Source: JAVBNA01 sp031551875 (GTDB taxonomy: Bacteria > Bacillota > Clostridia > Oscillospirales > Acutalibacteraceae). Taken from it: DNA of 46,814 nucleotides. The stretch is from assembly GCA_031551875.1 (NCBI GenBank), contig JAVBNA010000035.1:1-46814 (forward strand), given 5' to 3'. The position numbers were made by a program, and so were the translations under genes. Below, in pieces: positions 8,335-17,363 of the stretch (the stretch's first letter is position 1; every line of letters starts with the position of its first letter). The notes under the pieces are model-generated. The model was not told where the DNA came from. It worked only from the letters and a program-made list of their open reading frames with translations, and ran no database searches.

Positions 8335-8878
8335 AACAATTTGATCGTTCAAACAGGTTGCCGCCGTGACAGTCGATCCCCACGACCAGGGGAAAATCCT
8401 CGACCACAAGCCGCTTGACCGACTCACAGCCCAGATCCTCAAAGGCGATTACATCACACGCTCGGACACACCTTGCAGCCAGCGCACCCGCGCCGCCGAC
8501 CGCGCACAGGTACACCGCGCGATTTCGTTTGATTGCCCGGCACACCTCCTCAGAGCGCTCTCCCTTGCCGATCATGCCCGCAAGCCCCAGATCGAGCAGC
8601 TGCGGGGCATAGGGATCCATGCGCCCCGAGGTTGTGGGGCCGCAGGCGCCGATGGGCAGATGGTCGGGTGTGGGGGTCGGCCCGGCGTAATAGATGACGT
8701 TGCCTTGCAGGGGAAAGGGCAGCGGTGCGTCCTGCAAAATCAGCGCACGGATGCGCTTGTGTGCGGCGTCACGTGCGGTATAGATCACGCCCGACAGGGT
8801 TACCAGGTCTCCCGCATGCAGGGTGGGGGCGGCTTCAGCCAGACTGTCCGCCGTGAGAGCTCTCCGGTCCGTATCCAT
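8333..8878 (-). CDS. Class I fumarate hydratase / tartrate dehydratase, beta subunit
   Basis: The 181-residue protein matches the fumarase C-terminal (beta subunit) family: SGVIYTARDAAHKR near residues 29-42, YYAGPTPT, GPTTSGRMDPY, AVGGAGAL and a FEDLGCESV segment. In two-subunit class I enzymes this chain pairs with an iron-sulfur alpha subunit to hydrate fumarate or a related hydroxy acid. The alpha gene normally lies immediately upstream, but here that place is taken by an unrelated coiled-coil gene 6 bp away, so this beta subunit is an orphan within the window. The length is normal and the start has a good AGGAG. Confidence 0.88.
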   Translation of the reverse strand: MDTDRRALTADSLAEAAPTLHAGDLVTLSGVIYTARDAAHKRIRALILQDAPLPFPLQGNVIYYAGPTPTPDHLPIGACGPTTSGRMDPYAPQLLDLGLAGMIGKGERSEEVCRAIKRNRAVYLCAVGGAGALAARCVRACDVIAFEDLGCESVKRLVVEDFPLVVGIDCHGGNLFERSNC

Positions 8879-8884
8879 CCACTC

Positions 8885-9700
8885 CTATTCGCTGGGCGCT
8901 TGATTTTTGGCGATAAAGTGCGTTTTGATGTCCTGAAGCTTTTCCATCGACTGGTCGAGCGCGCGGTACAGCGCATCCAGACGCTCCAGCGAATCGCTGC
9001 CAGGCTGTGCGGACGCGGCTTTCTCAGGCTCATCTGATTCGGCGGCCTCCGTCTTTTCAGGGGCAGGGGGGACAGGCTCCTCACTGGTGAGGGGCGCGTC
9101 CATGGCGTGAAACTCGTCCTTCACTGCGTTCATCTGCCGGCGCATGTTTTCAAGCTCCGCCGACACGTCCTCGATCACCGAAACCGCGTCCATGGCCTTT
9201 TCCTGCGCGTCCTCGGTGGTTTTAATCGCTTCCATCTCGGCGTCCAGACGGATGGCGCCGATGTTCGCCTTGATGTCGTCATAGCGGCGGCTTTTGGTTT
9301 CCAGCTCGCTCATGCGCTGATCCATTTTTTTCTTCTGCTCGGCGAATTCTAGGATTTCCCGCTCGCTCTCGGCCAGCTCGCGCTGCCTTTTGGCGAGCAG
9401 GGAGTCAAAGCTGTCACGCTCCACCTGAATTTTCTTTTGGAGCTCGTCGCGTTCCGCAAGCGCGCACTGTACGTTTTCCCGTTCCTCCTCAAGGTGCTTT
9501 TCCAGCCCAGTAATCATGGCTTCAAAGGAGGAAATCTTGGCCGCAAGATGGGCGCGATCCCGGGACAGCGAACCCACACGATCCTTGAGCACCAGCTCGG
9601 CCTTTTTTGTTTTGTTGGTCATCTCGTCGATGAAGCCCAACACGTCTTCTTTATTAAAATCGCCGAACGCATTGTTTTTTAAACTTCCAAAGCTTTCCAT
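8885..9700 (-). CDS. Cytoplasmic coiled-coil protein
   Basis: The 271-residue product is a long charged coiled coil (about residues 25-200), followed by an acidic Pro/Ala/Glu linker (205-240) and a short C-terminal helix pair. The N-terminus (FGDFNKEDVLGFIDEM) resembles clostridial proteins loosely related to DivIVA-type septum proteins, but I cannot assign it. It leads the unit with the fumarase beta gene and has its own promoter at 9730-9758. Function is unknown; a structural or scaffold role is the natural guess. Confidence 0.8.
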   Translation of the reverse strand: MESFGSLKNNAFGDFNKEDVLGFIDEMTNKTKKAELVLKDRVGSLSRDRAHLAAKISSFEAMITGLEKHLEEERENVQCALAERDELQKKIQVERDSFDSLLAKRQRELAESEREILEFAEQKKKMDQRMSELETKSRRYDDIKANIGAIRLDAEMEAIKTTEDAQEKAMDAVSVIEDVSAELENMRRQMNAVKDEFHAMDAPLTSEEPVPPAPEKTEAAESDEPEKAASAQPGSDSLERLDALYRALDQSMEKLQDIKTHFIAKNQAPSE

Positions 9701-9729
9701 CGTGTTCCTCCCGCATTTTCATTAAAAAT

Positions 9730-9758
9730 AGTATACCAAACTGGGAATGAAAATACAA
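9730..9758 (-). promoter_or_regulatory. Sigma-A promoter for the coiled-coil/fumarase beta unit
   Basis: Minus strand: TTGTAT (9758-9753), 17 bp, TATACT (9735-9730). Confidence 0.7.
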
Positions 9759-9770
9759 CTGTCCGCTGTG

Positions 9771-10526
9771 TTATTCCTCGCGGATCAGAATGCGCAGCGC
9801 TTCCACGGCCGCCGCCGAGGCGCGCTTGGTGTCAAGCACTGTCGGATTGGGAAGCCCTGCTTTAGCGCGCTCCTGGTTCCAGACCGACAGCAGGACGCCC
9901 CCCGCCCGGATGCGCCGCGCAGCGGCAACCGTATAAAGGGTCGCGCACTCCATCTCCGAGGCGAGCACCCCCAGCTTTAAAAACGCATCCCAGTCAGCCA
10001 TGAGCGCCTGTCCCACCGGCATGGTTTCGGGCGCGTGCTGGCCGTAAAAGGAGTCCTTGGCCTGTACGACGCCCACATGCGCCCGTGCGTCCAGCTTCTG
10101 TGCGGCACGGTGCAGGGCGGAGAGTACCGAAAAGTCGGCGACGGCGGGAAAGCTCATGGGGGCGTACTGCGCCGAGGCGCCGTCCATCCGTACGGCGGCG
10201 CTCGCGATGACCAAATCGCCCGACAGGACGTCGGTCTGCATCCCGCCGCAGGTGCCCACACGGATGACCGTGTCCACGCCGATCCGGTGAAGCTCCTCCA
10301 GTGCGATGGCCGCCGACGGGCCGCCTATGCCGGTGGAGGTCACGAGCACGCGCTCTCCATGAAGCGTGCCCGACCATGTGCAGAATTCCCGGTGGGACGC
10401 CACAGGGGCGGGGCTGTCCAGCATCCGGGCCATGGATTCCACCCGTCCGGGATCCCCCGGCATCAGGGCGTAGCGCGCCCCCTGCCCGCGGGTCAGCCCC
10501 AGATGAAACAGCATATTCTCGTTCAT
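9771..10526 (-). CDS. udp: Uridine phosphorylase-type nucleoside phosphorylase
   Basis: The 251-residue cytoplasmic enzyme belongs to nucleoside phosphorylase family I. Recognisable segments are MPGDPGRV (phosphate binding, about residues 22-29), STGIGGPSAAIALEEL, RVGTCGGMQ and SEMECATLY, the Glu/Met pair that contacts the ribose. It splits uridine (or a related nucleoside) with phosphate into base and ribose-1-phosphate for pyrimidine salvage. It is transcribed alone from an extended -10 at 10557-10565. Specificity for uridine over other nucleosides is judged by overall similarity only. Confidence 0.88.
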   Translation of the reverse strand: MNENMLFHLGLTRGQGARYALMPGDPGRVESMARMLDSPAPVASHREFCTWSGTLHGERVLVTSTGIGGPSAAIALEELHRIGVDTVIRVGTCGGMQTDVLSGDLVIASAAVRMDGASAQYAPMSFPAVADFSVLSALHRAAQKLDARAHVGVVQAKDSFYGQHAPETMPVGQALMADWDAFLKLGVLASEMECATLYTVAAARRIRAGGVLLSVWNQERAKAGLPNPTVLDTKRASAAAVEALRILIREE

Positions 10527-10556
10527 AAAAATCCCTCCCTTGGCAAACTCTTTTTC

Positions 10557-10565
10557 ATTATATCA
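10557..10565 (-). promoter_or_regulatory. Extended -10 promoter of udp
   Basis: Minus strand TGA-TATAAT; the -35 is poor. Confidence 0.5.
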
Positions 10566-10665
10566 CAAAGTGGGACGGGAGGAAAACAAATTTATAGTCG
10601 ATCCAGGAAATAATTTTCAGGAAAAAGCCCATACTGAAAAGTAAATAAGAAAGGAGCGTACGCAC

Positions 10666-11961
10666 ATGAAACGAGCAGGACTGATTCGTAACATCCACGC
10701 GCGGGAGATTCTCGATTCGCGAGGCAATCCCACAATCGAGGTGGAGGTATCCACAGAGTGCGGCGGCGTGGGCCGGGCGGCGGTTCCGTCGGGTGCGTCC
10801 ACGGGCGCCTTTGAGGCGCACGAGCTGCGTGACGGGGAGGCCGAACGGTACGGCGGTCAAGGGGTTCAGAAGGCGGTGTCCAACGTCATAGATGTGATCG
10901 CGCCCGAACTGCGCGACCGAAACGTGTTTGACCAGGAGGAGCTTGACCGCCGCATGAATGCACTGGACGGCACACCTGAAAAAAAAGAGCTGGGCGCCAA
11001 CGCGATTCTGGGCGTGTCCCTCGCCTGCGCCCACGCGGCGGCGCAGTGCACCGGGCAGAGTCTCTACCGCTATCTGGGCGGCGTGTACGGCGTGACCCTG
11101 CCGGTGCCCATGATGAACATCATCAACGGCGGCAAGCACGCCGACAACAGCATCACATTTCAGGAATTCATGATCGCACCGGTGGGCGCGCCCAACTTTC
11201 AGGAGGCGCTGCGCTGGTGTGCGGAGGTGTTCCACACCCTCAAAAAGCAGCTGGGGGGCAAAGGGCTGAGCACGGCGGTGGGCGATGAGGGGGGCTTCGC
11301 GCCCAACCTGGAGAGTGATGAGCAGGCGTTGTCCATCATCTGTGAGGCGGTGGAGGGGGCGGGCTACACGCTGGGCAAGCAGTTTTTGCTGTCCATGGAC
11401 TGCGCCGCGACCGAGCTGTATGACGAAGCGGCCAAGCTGGGCCGGGAGGGCGACTACTGTTTCTGGAAGTCGGGCGAGGTTAAAACGCCGGAAGAAATGA
11501 TCGAATATATTGCCATGCTGACCGAAAAGTACCCCGTCTATTCGGTGGAAGACGCGCTCGGAGAGGAGGATTGGGACAACTGGCGCGAGCTGACCCGCCG
11601 CCTTGGACAGAAAGTACAGCTGGTGGGCGACGACCTGTTTGTTACCAACCCGAACCGTCTGATCCGCGGCATTGAGGAGCAGGCGGGCAATGCGATTCTC
11701 GTCAAAATCAACCAGATCGGCACCCTCTCGGAAACCATGGAGGCGGTGCGCATGGCGCGTGCGGCGGGCATGAACGCCGTCATTTCCCACCGCTCGGGCG
11801 AGACCGAGGACACTACAATCGCCGACCTTGCGGTGGCGCTGGGCGCGGGGCAGATTAAAACCGGTGCGCCCTCGCGCTCCGAACGGGTGGCCAAGTACAA
11901 CCGCCTGCTGCGCATTGAGGAGGAGCTGGGCCCGGCGGCGCGGTATGGCTTTTCGAGTTAG
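10666..11961 (+). CDS. eno: Enolase
   Basis: The enzyme converts 2-phosphoglycerate to phosphoenolpyruvate in glycolysis. The 431 residues are full length. The expected segments are all present: GASTGAFEAHELRD (mobile loop), the GDEGGFAPNL acid, the metal ligands in SMDCAATE, SVEDALGEEDW and GDDLFVTN, the catalytic lysine in VKINQIGT, and SHRSGETEDTTIAD. The N-terminal half is well conserved. The gene sits alone, away from other glycolytic genes. AAGGAG at 10651 lies 9 nt before the ATG. No clear terminator follows before the next promoter at 11997. Confidence 0.96.
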   Translation: MKRAGLIRNIHAREILDSRGNPTIEVEVSTECGGVGRAAVPSGASTGAFEAHELRDGEAERYGGQGVQKAVSNVIDVIAPELRDRNVFDQEELDRRMNALDGTPEKKELGANAILGVSLACAHAAAQCTGQSLYRYLGGVYGVTLPVPMMNIINGGKHADNSITFQEFMIAPVGAPNFQEALRWCAEVFHTLKKQLGGKGLSTAVGDEGGFAPNLESDEQALSIICEAVEGAGYTLGKQFLLSMDCAATELYDEAAKLGREGDYCFWKSGEVKTPEEMIEYIAMLTEKYPVYSVEDALGEEDWDNWRELTRRLGQKVQLVGDDLFVTNPNRLIRGIEEQAGNAILVKINQIGTLSETMEAVRMARAAGMNAVISHRSGETEDTTIADLAVALGAGQIKTGAPSRSERVAKYNRLLRIEEELGPAARYGFSS

Positions 11962-11996
11962 CGTAATCTCGTTTAGTGACATTTTTCTACAAAGTT

Positions 11997-12025
11997 TTGT
12001 ATTTTTGGGTGGGAAATTTTATGAT
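11997..12025 (+). promoter_or_regulatory. Sigma-A promoter of the dockerin-cohesin-CARF operon
   Basis: TTGTAT (11997-12002), 17 bp, TATGAT (12020-12025). Confidence 0.65.
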
Positions 12026-12066
12026 TAAGCCAGAACTCTACTTGGAAAAACAGGAGGGGCTTTTTC

Positions 12067-14673
12067 ATGAAGCAGTCAAGCAGGCTGGTGTCGGTTTTGA
12101 TGGCCGCCGTGCTGTTTATTTTGCTCGTCGTCACGCTGTCCTTTTCCGCCCTGGCCGCGCCGGAGGAGGATGTTGTCCGCACGGCTGAAAGGCTGTTTGC
12201 GGTGCCCGGCTCGGATGACTTGTGCGCCGTGACAATCAGCGGGGAGAACACCAGAATTTACAAGCTGAAGCCGGGCTCGGGAGAGCCCGTGCAGGAGCTG
12301 AATCTGGCCTGGGCCTGTGACGGGAGCTACGCACAGGACGGAACGCTTTTTGTCACCAGGCATGAAATGGCGTTTGACGAGGGCAGCAACACGTTTGTGT
12401 CAGCGCTGACCGTACAGCCGGTGGCAATGAAAGACTTCGCGCTCGGCACCGCCTTCAGCCTGCCCAATGTGAACACCGGCGGGGAGCGTGTGGCCTTTAC
12501 CGCCCACGGCATCGTGCTCATCGACAACCACGCTTCGGGGACGCTGAACTTTTATGACCCTGCGGGCGTGTTTCAGGGCAAGCTTCAGACCGCCTACGAA
12601 AACCTCAAAATGGAGAGTGTCTCAGGGGATAACCTCTATCTAAGCACACCTGAAGCCCCCCATCTGCTTCACCTCGCCCTGACGCCGGGGCCCGACGGGC
12701 TGCCCGAGGCCCCGCCCGCGCTCATTGAGGGGCCGCAAAGCCCAGTTGCGGGTGCGTTCGGCAGTCTGCTCGCCGCCGCAAACGGCGTGTATGCACTCCA
12801 CCCCGCTGAGGGCAGCGCGGTCAAGCAGCTTGACCTGTCCGCGCGCAAAGCGGCCCAGTCGGACGCCTGTCTGCACCTGCTGTCGGCCGACGGTCTGCAC
12901 ACCTTTGAGCGGGACACGCTGCGCCTGGTGAGGACAGAGGTGTCCGAGGGAACGGTGCTCGCGTTGTGCGGAACCAGGAGCGGCATCTATGTGCTGCGAG
13001 AAGAGGGCGGGAGCCGGATTCTGGACTTTCTGGCGGATGAGGATGCGGGGGCGTCCGAGCCTGAAGCGCTGACCGGTGAGATGTACATCTCGCCCACAAA
13101 GGCAGAGCAGAAAAGCGTCTACTCGTCGCTGACCAAAGCTCTGCCCGAACATGAGGAGACGCTCTTTTCCGACCGCCCGTCCATACAGTCCCCCTTCACC
13201 ACCGGACGAATCGATTCGGCGGCGCTCGGTCAGGCGGCGGGGCAGCTGAGCTTCTGCCGCTCAATGGCGGGGCTGACCCCGCTGACCGCTGACGCAAACG
13301 CTTCTGCGGCGCTGCAATATGGCGCGGTGCTGCTGGCATCAAACCCGTCCGTGCTTTACAACGGGCGCAAGCCGGCCGGTATGGGCGACGCCTTCTTTGA
13401 CAACGGGATGCAGACGCTGTACACATCGGCCGCGCTGTTCCTGCCCGAGAGCCAGCCGCTTGACGCCCTGGTAAGCACGCTGTTTTCCAGTGCCTCAGAG
13501 GACACGCTGCTCACGCTGTTTGCCCCGGACACCCGCGCCTTCGGACTGGGGCTTGCGCCGGGGGAGGGCGAGCTGTATGCCCTTCTGTCCTTCGCCGGAC
13601 AAGGGGAGGCGGCGTTTGAGCGGCAGTTTTACACATGGCCCTCGGCGGGCGACTTCCCCGTGGAGTTTGCGTCGGGGCTCAGCCGATGGATTGTGCGGCT
13701 GGATCCCGATGCACTGCGCGCGCGTCCTGATGAGGTCTCCGTGACCGTCACAGGGGCGAAGGGTACCTGGACGGCGGGCGCGACAGTGGAGGACAACGTG
13801 CTGTGTATGACGCCGCCCGAAGCGGTGGCGCAGGGCGACGAATACGTAATATATATTGAGGGGCTTGAACGTCCGAGCGGACGTCCGGTTACGCTCACCC
13901 TCAACTACCGCTTTTTTAAGCTGATCGAAATCTTTCCGGACAGCATGACGCTGTATAAAAAGGAAACCACCGGGGAGGGCCCCGTTCTGACCCCGCTGAC
14001 CACCGACCTCACCATGAAGGTGGGCGAGCGTTTCCAGATGGTGTGCTACCTGCTGCCAAAAAACACGACCGAAACCAGTATTTCCTACACGTCAAACCAT
14101 CCGGACATCGTCCGCGTGACGACAACCGGTGAGATGACCGCGTGCGCGGCGGGGGAGGCGCTTCTCACGGTGACCGCGGCGGGCGGGCTTGTACAGAATG
14201 TGCCGGTCACCGTGACCGAGGAGAAGCAGCCAAACCCAAACCCGACCGTCGCCGCGATTGAGAGCGACGTGTACACGATTGACCACGCCCAGGGCTATCT
14301 CTATCTCACGCCGCCCGCCGAAACAGCCGCCCGTCTGCGCGGAAACCTGAGGTTTACCGGCGATCTGGCGATCCGTAAGCCGGGCGGAAACCCCGTGACC
14401 GGAACGGTGGGAACCGGGTGTATGGTCGAGCTGTCCCGGGAGGGGAAAATCGTGGAAATATTGACCATAATCCTCTTCGGGGACGTCACCGGGGAAGGCA
14501 GTGTAAACACGCGCGACGCACTGGCCATGCGCCGTCACGTCATTAAGGAAATGCTCCTACAGGGACCCTTCCTTTTGGCGGCTGATACAAATCACGATTT
14601 GAGAATTTCCTCACTTGACATCCTTCTCGTTACAAGGTATCATTTATACAGAGAACCTGTCCCTAGCGGGTAG
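12067..14673 (+). CDS. Secreted protein with beta-propeller-like region, Ig-like domain and dockerin
   Basis: The 868-residue protein has a signal peptide (about residues 1-30, ending SALAA). A long repetitive beta-rich region (about 40-330) resembles a beta-propeller, and an unassigned region follows to about 620. A bacterial Ig-like (BIG2-type) domain lies at about 625-720 (TMKVGERFQM, SNHPDIVRV). The C-terminus (about 802-865) is a type I-like dockerin with two calcium loops: GDVTGEGSVNTRDAL and ADTNHDLRISSLDIL. A dockerin binds a cohesin, and the next gene encodes one. No catalytic domain is recognisable, so it may be structural or a sugar- or protein-binding subunit. AGGAGG precedes the ATG. 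Confidence 0.88.
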   Translation: MKQSSRLVSVLMAAVLFILLVVTLSFSALAAPEEDVVRTAERLFAVPGSDDLCAVTISGENTRIYKLKPGSGEPVQELNLAWACDGSYAQDGTLFVTRHEMAFDEGSNTFVSALTVQPVAMKDFALGTAFSLPNVNTGGERVAFTAHGIVLIDNHASGTLNFYDPAGVFQGKLQTAYENLKMESVSGDNLYLSTPEAPHLLHLALTPGPDGLPEAPPALIEGPQSPVAGAFGSLLAAANGVYALHPAEGSAVKQLDLSARKAAQSDACLHLLSADGLHTFERDTLRLVRTEVSEGTVLALCGTRSGIYVLREEGGSRILDFLADEDAGASEPEALTGEMYISPTKAEQKSVYSSLTKALPEHEETLFSDRPSIQSPFTTGRIDSAALGQAAGQLSFCRSMAGLTPLTADANASAALQYGAVLLASNPSVLYNGRKPAGMGDAFFDNGMQTLYTSAALFLPESQPLDALVSTLFSSASEDTLLTLFAPDTRAFGLGLAPGEGELYALLSFAGQGEAAFERQFYTWPSAGDFPVEFASGLSRWIVRLDPDALRARPDEVSVTVTGAKGTWTAGATVEDNVLCMTPPEAVAQGDEYVIYIEGLERPSGRPVTLTLNYRFFKLIEIFPDSMTLYKKETTGEGPVLTPLTTDLTMKVGERFQMVCYLLPKNTTETSISYTSNHPDIVRVTTTGEMTACAAGEALLTVTAAGGLVQNVPVTVTEEKQPNPNPTVAAIESDVYTIDHAQGYLYLTPPAETAARLRGNLRFTGDLAIRKPGGNPVTGTVGTGCMVELSREGKIVEILTIILFGDVTGEGSVNTRDALAMRRHVIKEMLLQGPFLLAADTNHDLRISSLDILLVTRYHLYREPVPSG

Positions 14674-14709
14674 AAAGTTAGGAATTTTTGAGGATAAGGA
14701 CTGAACAGA

Positions 14710-15966
14710 ATGAAAAAAGTTGCGTGCATGTGGATTTCACTGTTGCTCTGCGTTTTGGCCTTCGGCGCGCTTCCCGCCTCCGCAATTGCAACCAACGAGG
14801 CGGAGGTAACGCTTAAGGCGGACAGTACCAGCCTGCAGATTGGCAGTGAGGTGGCGGTCAGCGTCAACCTCAAGTGCGGCGCCGATATCAAGGGCTATAA
14901 TCTGTTTGTGAATTTTGACAAAAACGTATTTGAGTGGGTGAGCGGCGGCACGTCGCGGATCTCAGGGGTCAACGGTGACTTTATGATGTATGACCACACC
15001 GGTGACGACACCCCGCGTGTGCGGGTCGTCTACCTGTATAAGGGCACGGGCACAATTATGTCGGGCGACGCCAAGGCGGTCACCCTGAAATTCAAGGTAA
15101 AGACGGGCGCGACAGGCGGCGACACCTCCTTTTCCGCGTCCAGCGCCTACAACGCCTCTGAAAACCTGTCCAACGCAGAGGACATCCGCAAGAAGGTTAA
15201 CGGTGCGGTGCTCAACAAGAGCGGAACCTCCTGCTCGGTGACCTACAATCCGGTTCGGGTGACGGTGTCCTCGACGCAGAACGTGAAATCCAACACAAAG
15301 CTTAAATCGCTTGCGGCCCAAGGCTGCACTCTTTCACCGGCGTTTTCCTCGAGCAAGACCACCTATACGCTCTATGCGCCGCCGTCGGTGAAAACCATCA
15401 AAACCAACGCCAAAACCGAGAATGCCAATGCGACAGTTAAAATCGCGGGCATTTCTTCAGGCGGTGTCCTCAAAAAGATTACCGTGACGGTGACGGCAGC
15501 GGACGGAGAGACCAAAGAGGTCTACACCATGAACGTGGTGCGCAGTGATCCGCCCGCTTCAAACACGTCCTCTGATACATCGTCAAATACATCTTCTGAC
15601 GATTCCTCAAGCACCTCTTCGGTCAGCAGCGAGGCCTCCTCGTCGGGAGAATCCTCCTCGTCTGAGGCGTCGTCCGCTCTGAACATCGTGCCTTCCGCGG
15701 CCGCCCCCGTGATCGTGGACAGCACGCCCTCCTCCTCGGAAGCTTCCTCCTCGGAGGAGGTTTCAAGAACATTCTTAGGCACGATGCTGCATCAGGGAAA
15801 AACCCTTGTGACCAATGTCCCGCTGATGATCCTGCTGGGCCTGTTTGTTCTGCTGGTGCTGTTGGTGGTGGCGCTGCCGCTGAGCAAGCGCAAAAAACGC
15901 AAGTACATCAACGAGCTTCTGCGCCGCGGATACATCATCAATCCGCAGCTACATTATCATCGATAG
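14710..15966 (+). CDS. Membrane-anchored cohesin-domain protein
   Basis: The 418-residue product has a signal peptide (1-25), a single cohesin domain (about 30-175; VTLKADSTSLQIGSEVAVSV, GYNLFVNFD), a cadherin-like beta-sandwich (about 195-277), a serine-rich spacer (about 283-350), one membrane helix (about 370-390) and a basic cytoplasmic tail (KRKKRK). This is a type I membrane anchor presenting one cohesin, not a multi-cohesin scaffoldin. It follows the dockerin gene after 36 bp, so the two products are likely partners at the cell surface. Binding specificity cannot be read by eye. Confidence 0.9.
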   Translation: MKKVACMWISLLLCVLAFGALPASAIATNEAEVTLKADSTSLQIGSEVAVSVNLKCGADIKGYNLFVNFDKNVFEWVSGGTSRISGVNGDFMMYDHTGDDTPRVRVVYLYKGTGTIMSGDAKAVTLKFKVKTGATGGDTSFSASSAYNASENLSNAEDIRKKVNGAVLNKSGTSCSVTYNPVRVTVSSTQNVKSNTKLKSLAAQGCTLSPAFSSSKTTYTLYAPPSVKTIKTNAKTENANATVKIAGISSGGVLKKITVTVTAADGETKEVYTMNVVRSDPPASNTSSDTSSNTSSDDSSSTSSVSSEASSSGESSSSEASSALNIVPSAAAPVIVDSTPSSSEASSSEEVSRTFLGTMLHQGKTLVTNVPLMILLGLFVLLVLLVVALPLSKRKKRKYINELLRRGYIINPQLHYHR

Positions 15967-15978
15967 GAAAGCACGCCG

Positions 15979-17154
15979 ATGAACCAAACGCTGATCGAAT
16001 TTTTTGATCCCGATCCCATTCACAATTTAATTGAGATTTTGCTCCTGCGCCCCTCCCGGGCGGTATTCCTCTATGACCCGCAGCGGGTGACGGCGCAGGC
16101 GCTTGACCATCTTGAAACTGCCTGCCGGGCTGCCATTCCCTCTTTTGCGATGGAACGGCGGCCCGTCAGCTTTGAGAGCCTGTCCGCGCTGGAGCGGGAA
16201 TGCGCTGCGGCGGCCAAAGAGCATCCATGCTGTATCGTGGATCTCACCGGCGGGGGAGAGCTTCCCGCCATCGCTGCCTATCAGGTGTGCGCGGCGCGCG
16301 GACTTCCGCTTTTGCAGGTGGAAGTGCGCACGTGCCGGGTCATTGAAATCCTGCCGCCCGCGCCGGTGATCGACCGTACGCGGCCGCTGGGGCTTTCGCT
16401 CGAGATGCTGCTTGCGGCGCGGGGCGCGGCCTGCGGGGGGCACGCCCACACCCTGCCATCGGCTGAGTGCTTCGGGGAATACCTGTCCTTCTGCTGTGCG
16501 CTGTTTGACGACCTCGACGAATGGAAAAGCCTGTGCCGCTATTTGCAGGCGGGCGCCACACAGTTAAAAAAAGAGGGCGAGCCGCTCCATTTTTCGGCGC
16601 CGTGCGAAATCACCGCCGCCGACGGAAGACGCACGCAGGTCAGCCTGCCGCTTCTGCAGTCGGCGGAGCGCTTTGGGCTGATCGAGCACCTGCGCGACAA
16701 GTATGAAAACATTTCCTTTGCCTTTGCCGACGCGACGGCGAAGAAGTACCTGACCGATTTTGGCGTGTGGCTGGAATTCTTCTGCTATCAGGCCATTGCG
16801 AAAGAGCCAAACTACTTTGACAAGCACATGAGCCTGCGGGTGGACTGGCAGGCTGAGCGGAAAACGCCGCCCGTGGTCAATGAAATTGACGTCACGTTCA
16901 TGTGCGGAGAAAAGCCGGTGTTCCTCTCCTGCAAGCTGTCCGAGCCGCCGGTGGAGGCGCTCTACGAGCTGAGCATGTACGCCCGCTATTTCGGCGGCGT
17001 TACCTCCAAATGTGCGCTGGTGATGATGGCCGAAGAGAAGCCGAACAGCCCGCTGTCTGCGCGGGCGCAGGAGATGGGGATCCTGATTGTGGGACGGAAC
17101 ACGATCCTTTCGGGACAGCTCCAACCGGTCATTGATAGATTTGTGAGGAAATAA
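15979..17154 (+). CDS. CARF-PD-(D/E)XK nuclease-like protein, Card1/Can2 (DUF1887) type
   Basis: The 391-residue protein shows the two-part plan of DUF1887. The N-terminal Rossmann-like CARF region has IVDLTGGGEL at residues 86-95, equivalent to the ligand-loop DLTGGT motif. The C-terminal restriction-like fold has GVWLEFF (E266), VVNEIDVTF (D304) and VFLSCK (K319). Known Card1/Can2 enzymes cut nucleic acids when type III CRISPR cyclic oligoadenylates bind the CARF domain. Residue 317 is Ser where some members have Glu; E266, D304 and K319 are present. No CRISPR array, cas10 or cyclase is in the window. The gene starts 12 bp after the cohesin stop, so it is in that operon. It lacks a signal peptide and is cytoplasmic. 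Confidence 0.8.
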   Translation: MNQTLIEFFDPDPIHNLIEILLLRPSRAVFLYDPQRVTAQALDHLETACRAAIPSFAMERRPVSFESLSALERECAAAAKEHPCCIVDLTGGGELPAIAAYQVCAARGLPLLQVEVRTCRVIEILPPAPVIDRTRPLGLSLEMLLAARGAACGGHAHTLPSAECFGEYLSFCCALFDDLDEWKSLCRYLQAGATQLKKEGEPLHFSAPCEITAADGRRTQVSLPLLQSAERFGLIEHLRDKYENISFAFADATAKKYLTDFGVWLEFFCYQAIAKEPNYFDKHMSLRVDWQAERKTPPVVNEIDVTFMCGEKPVFLSCKLSEPPVEALYELSMYARYFGGVTSKCALVMMAEEKPNSPLSARAQEMGILIVGRNTILSGQLQPVIDRFVRK

Positions 17155-17164
17155 AAGAAGCACC

Positions 17165-17193
17165 GCCCGCGCATGCTTATGTGCGGGCATTTT
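17165..17193 (+). terminator. Terminator of the dockerin-cohesin-CARF operon
   Basis: 10-bp stem (17165-17174 with 17179-17188, one G-T pair), loop GCTT, then a short T-run. Confidence 0.75.
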
Positions 17194-17264
17194 GTTATAC
17201 GGCACGCAATGCGTACGGCCTTTTTTTACAAGACCTCACGAAACAAGCGGAAATTTTCGGAAAA

Positions 17265-17295
17265 TTCACATCTGTTCCTTAAAACGTGCTATGAT
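17265..17295 (+). promoter_or_regulatory. Promoter of the transglutaminase-like gene
   Basis: TTCACA (17265-17270), 19-bp spacer, extended -10 TGC-TATGAT (17287-17295). Confidence 0.5.
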
Positions 17296-17363
17296 ATTTT
17301 ATAGTTGATCATGAGAGATAGATATTATGATTCTTTTTATATAAATCTGGGAGTTCTGGAACC

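Noticed and set aside
15979..17154. Possibility that the CARF nuclease marks a local CRISPR system
   Set aside because: No direct repeats with spacers and no cas-like genes were found in the window.
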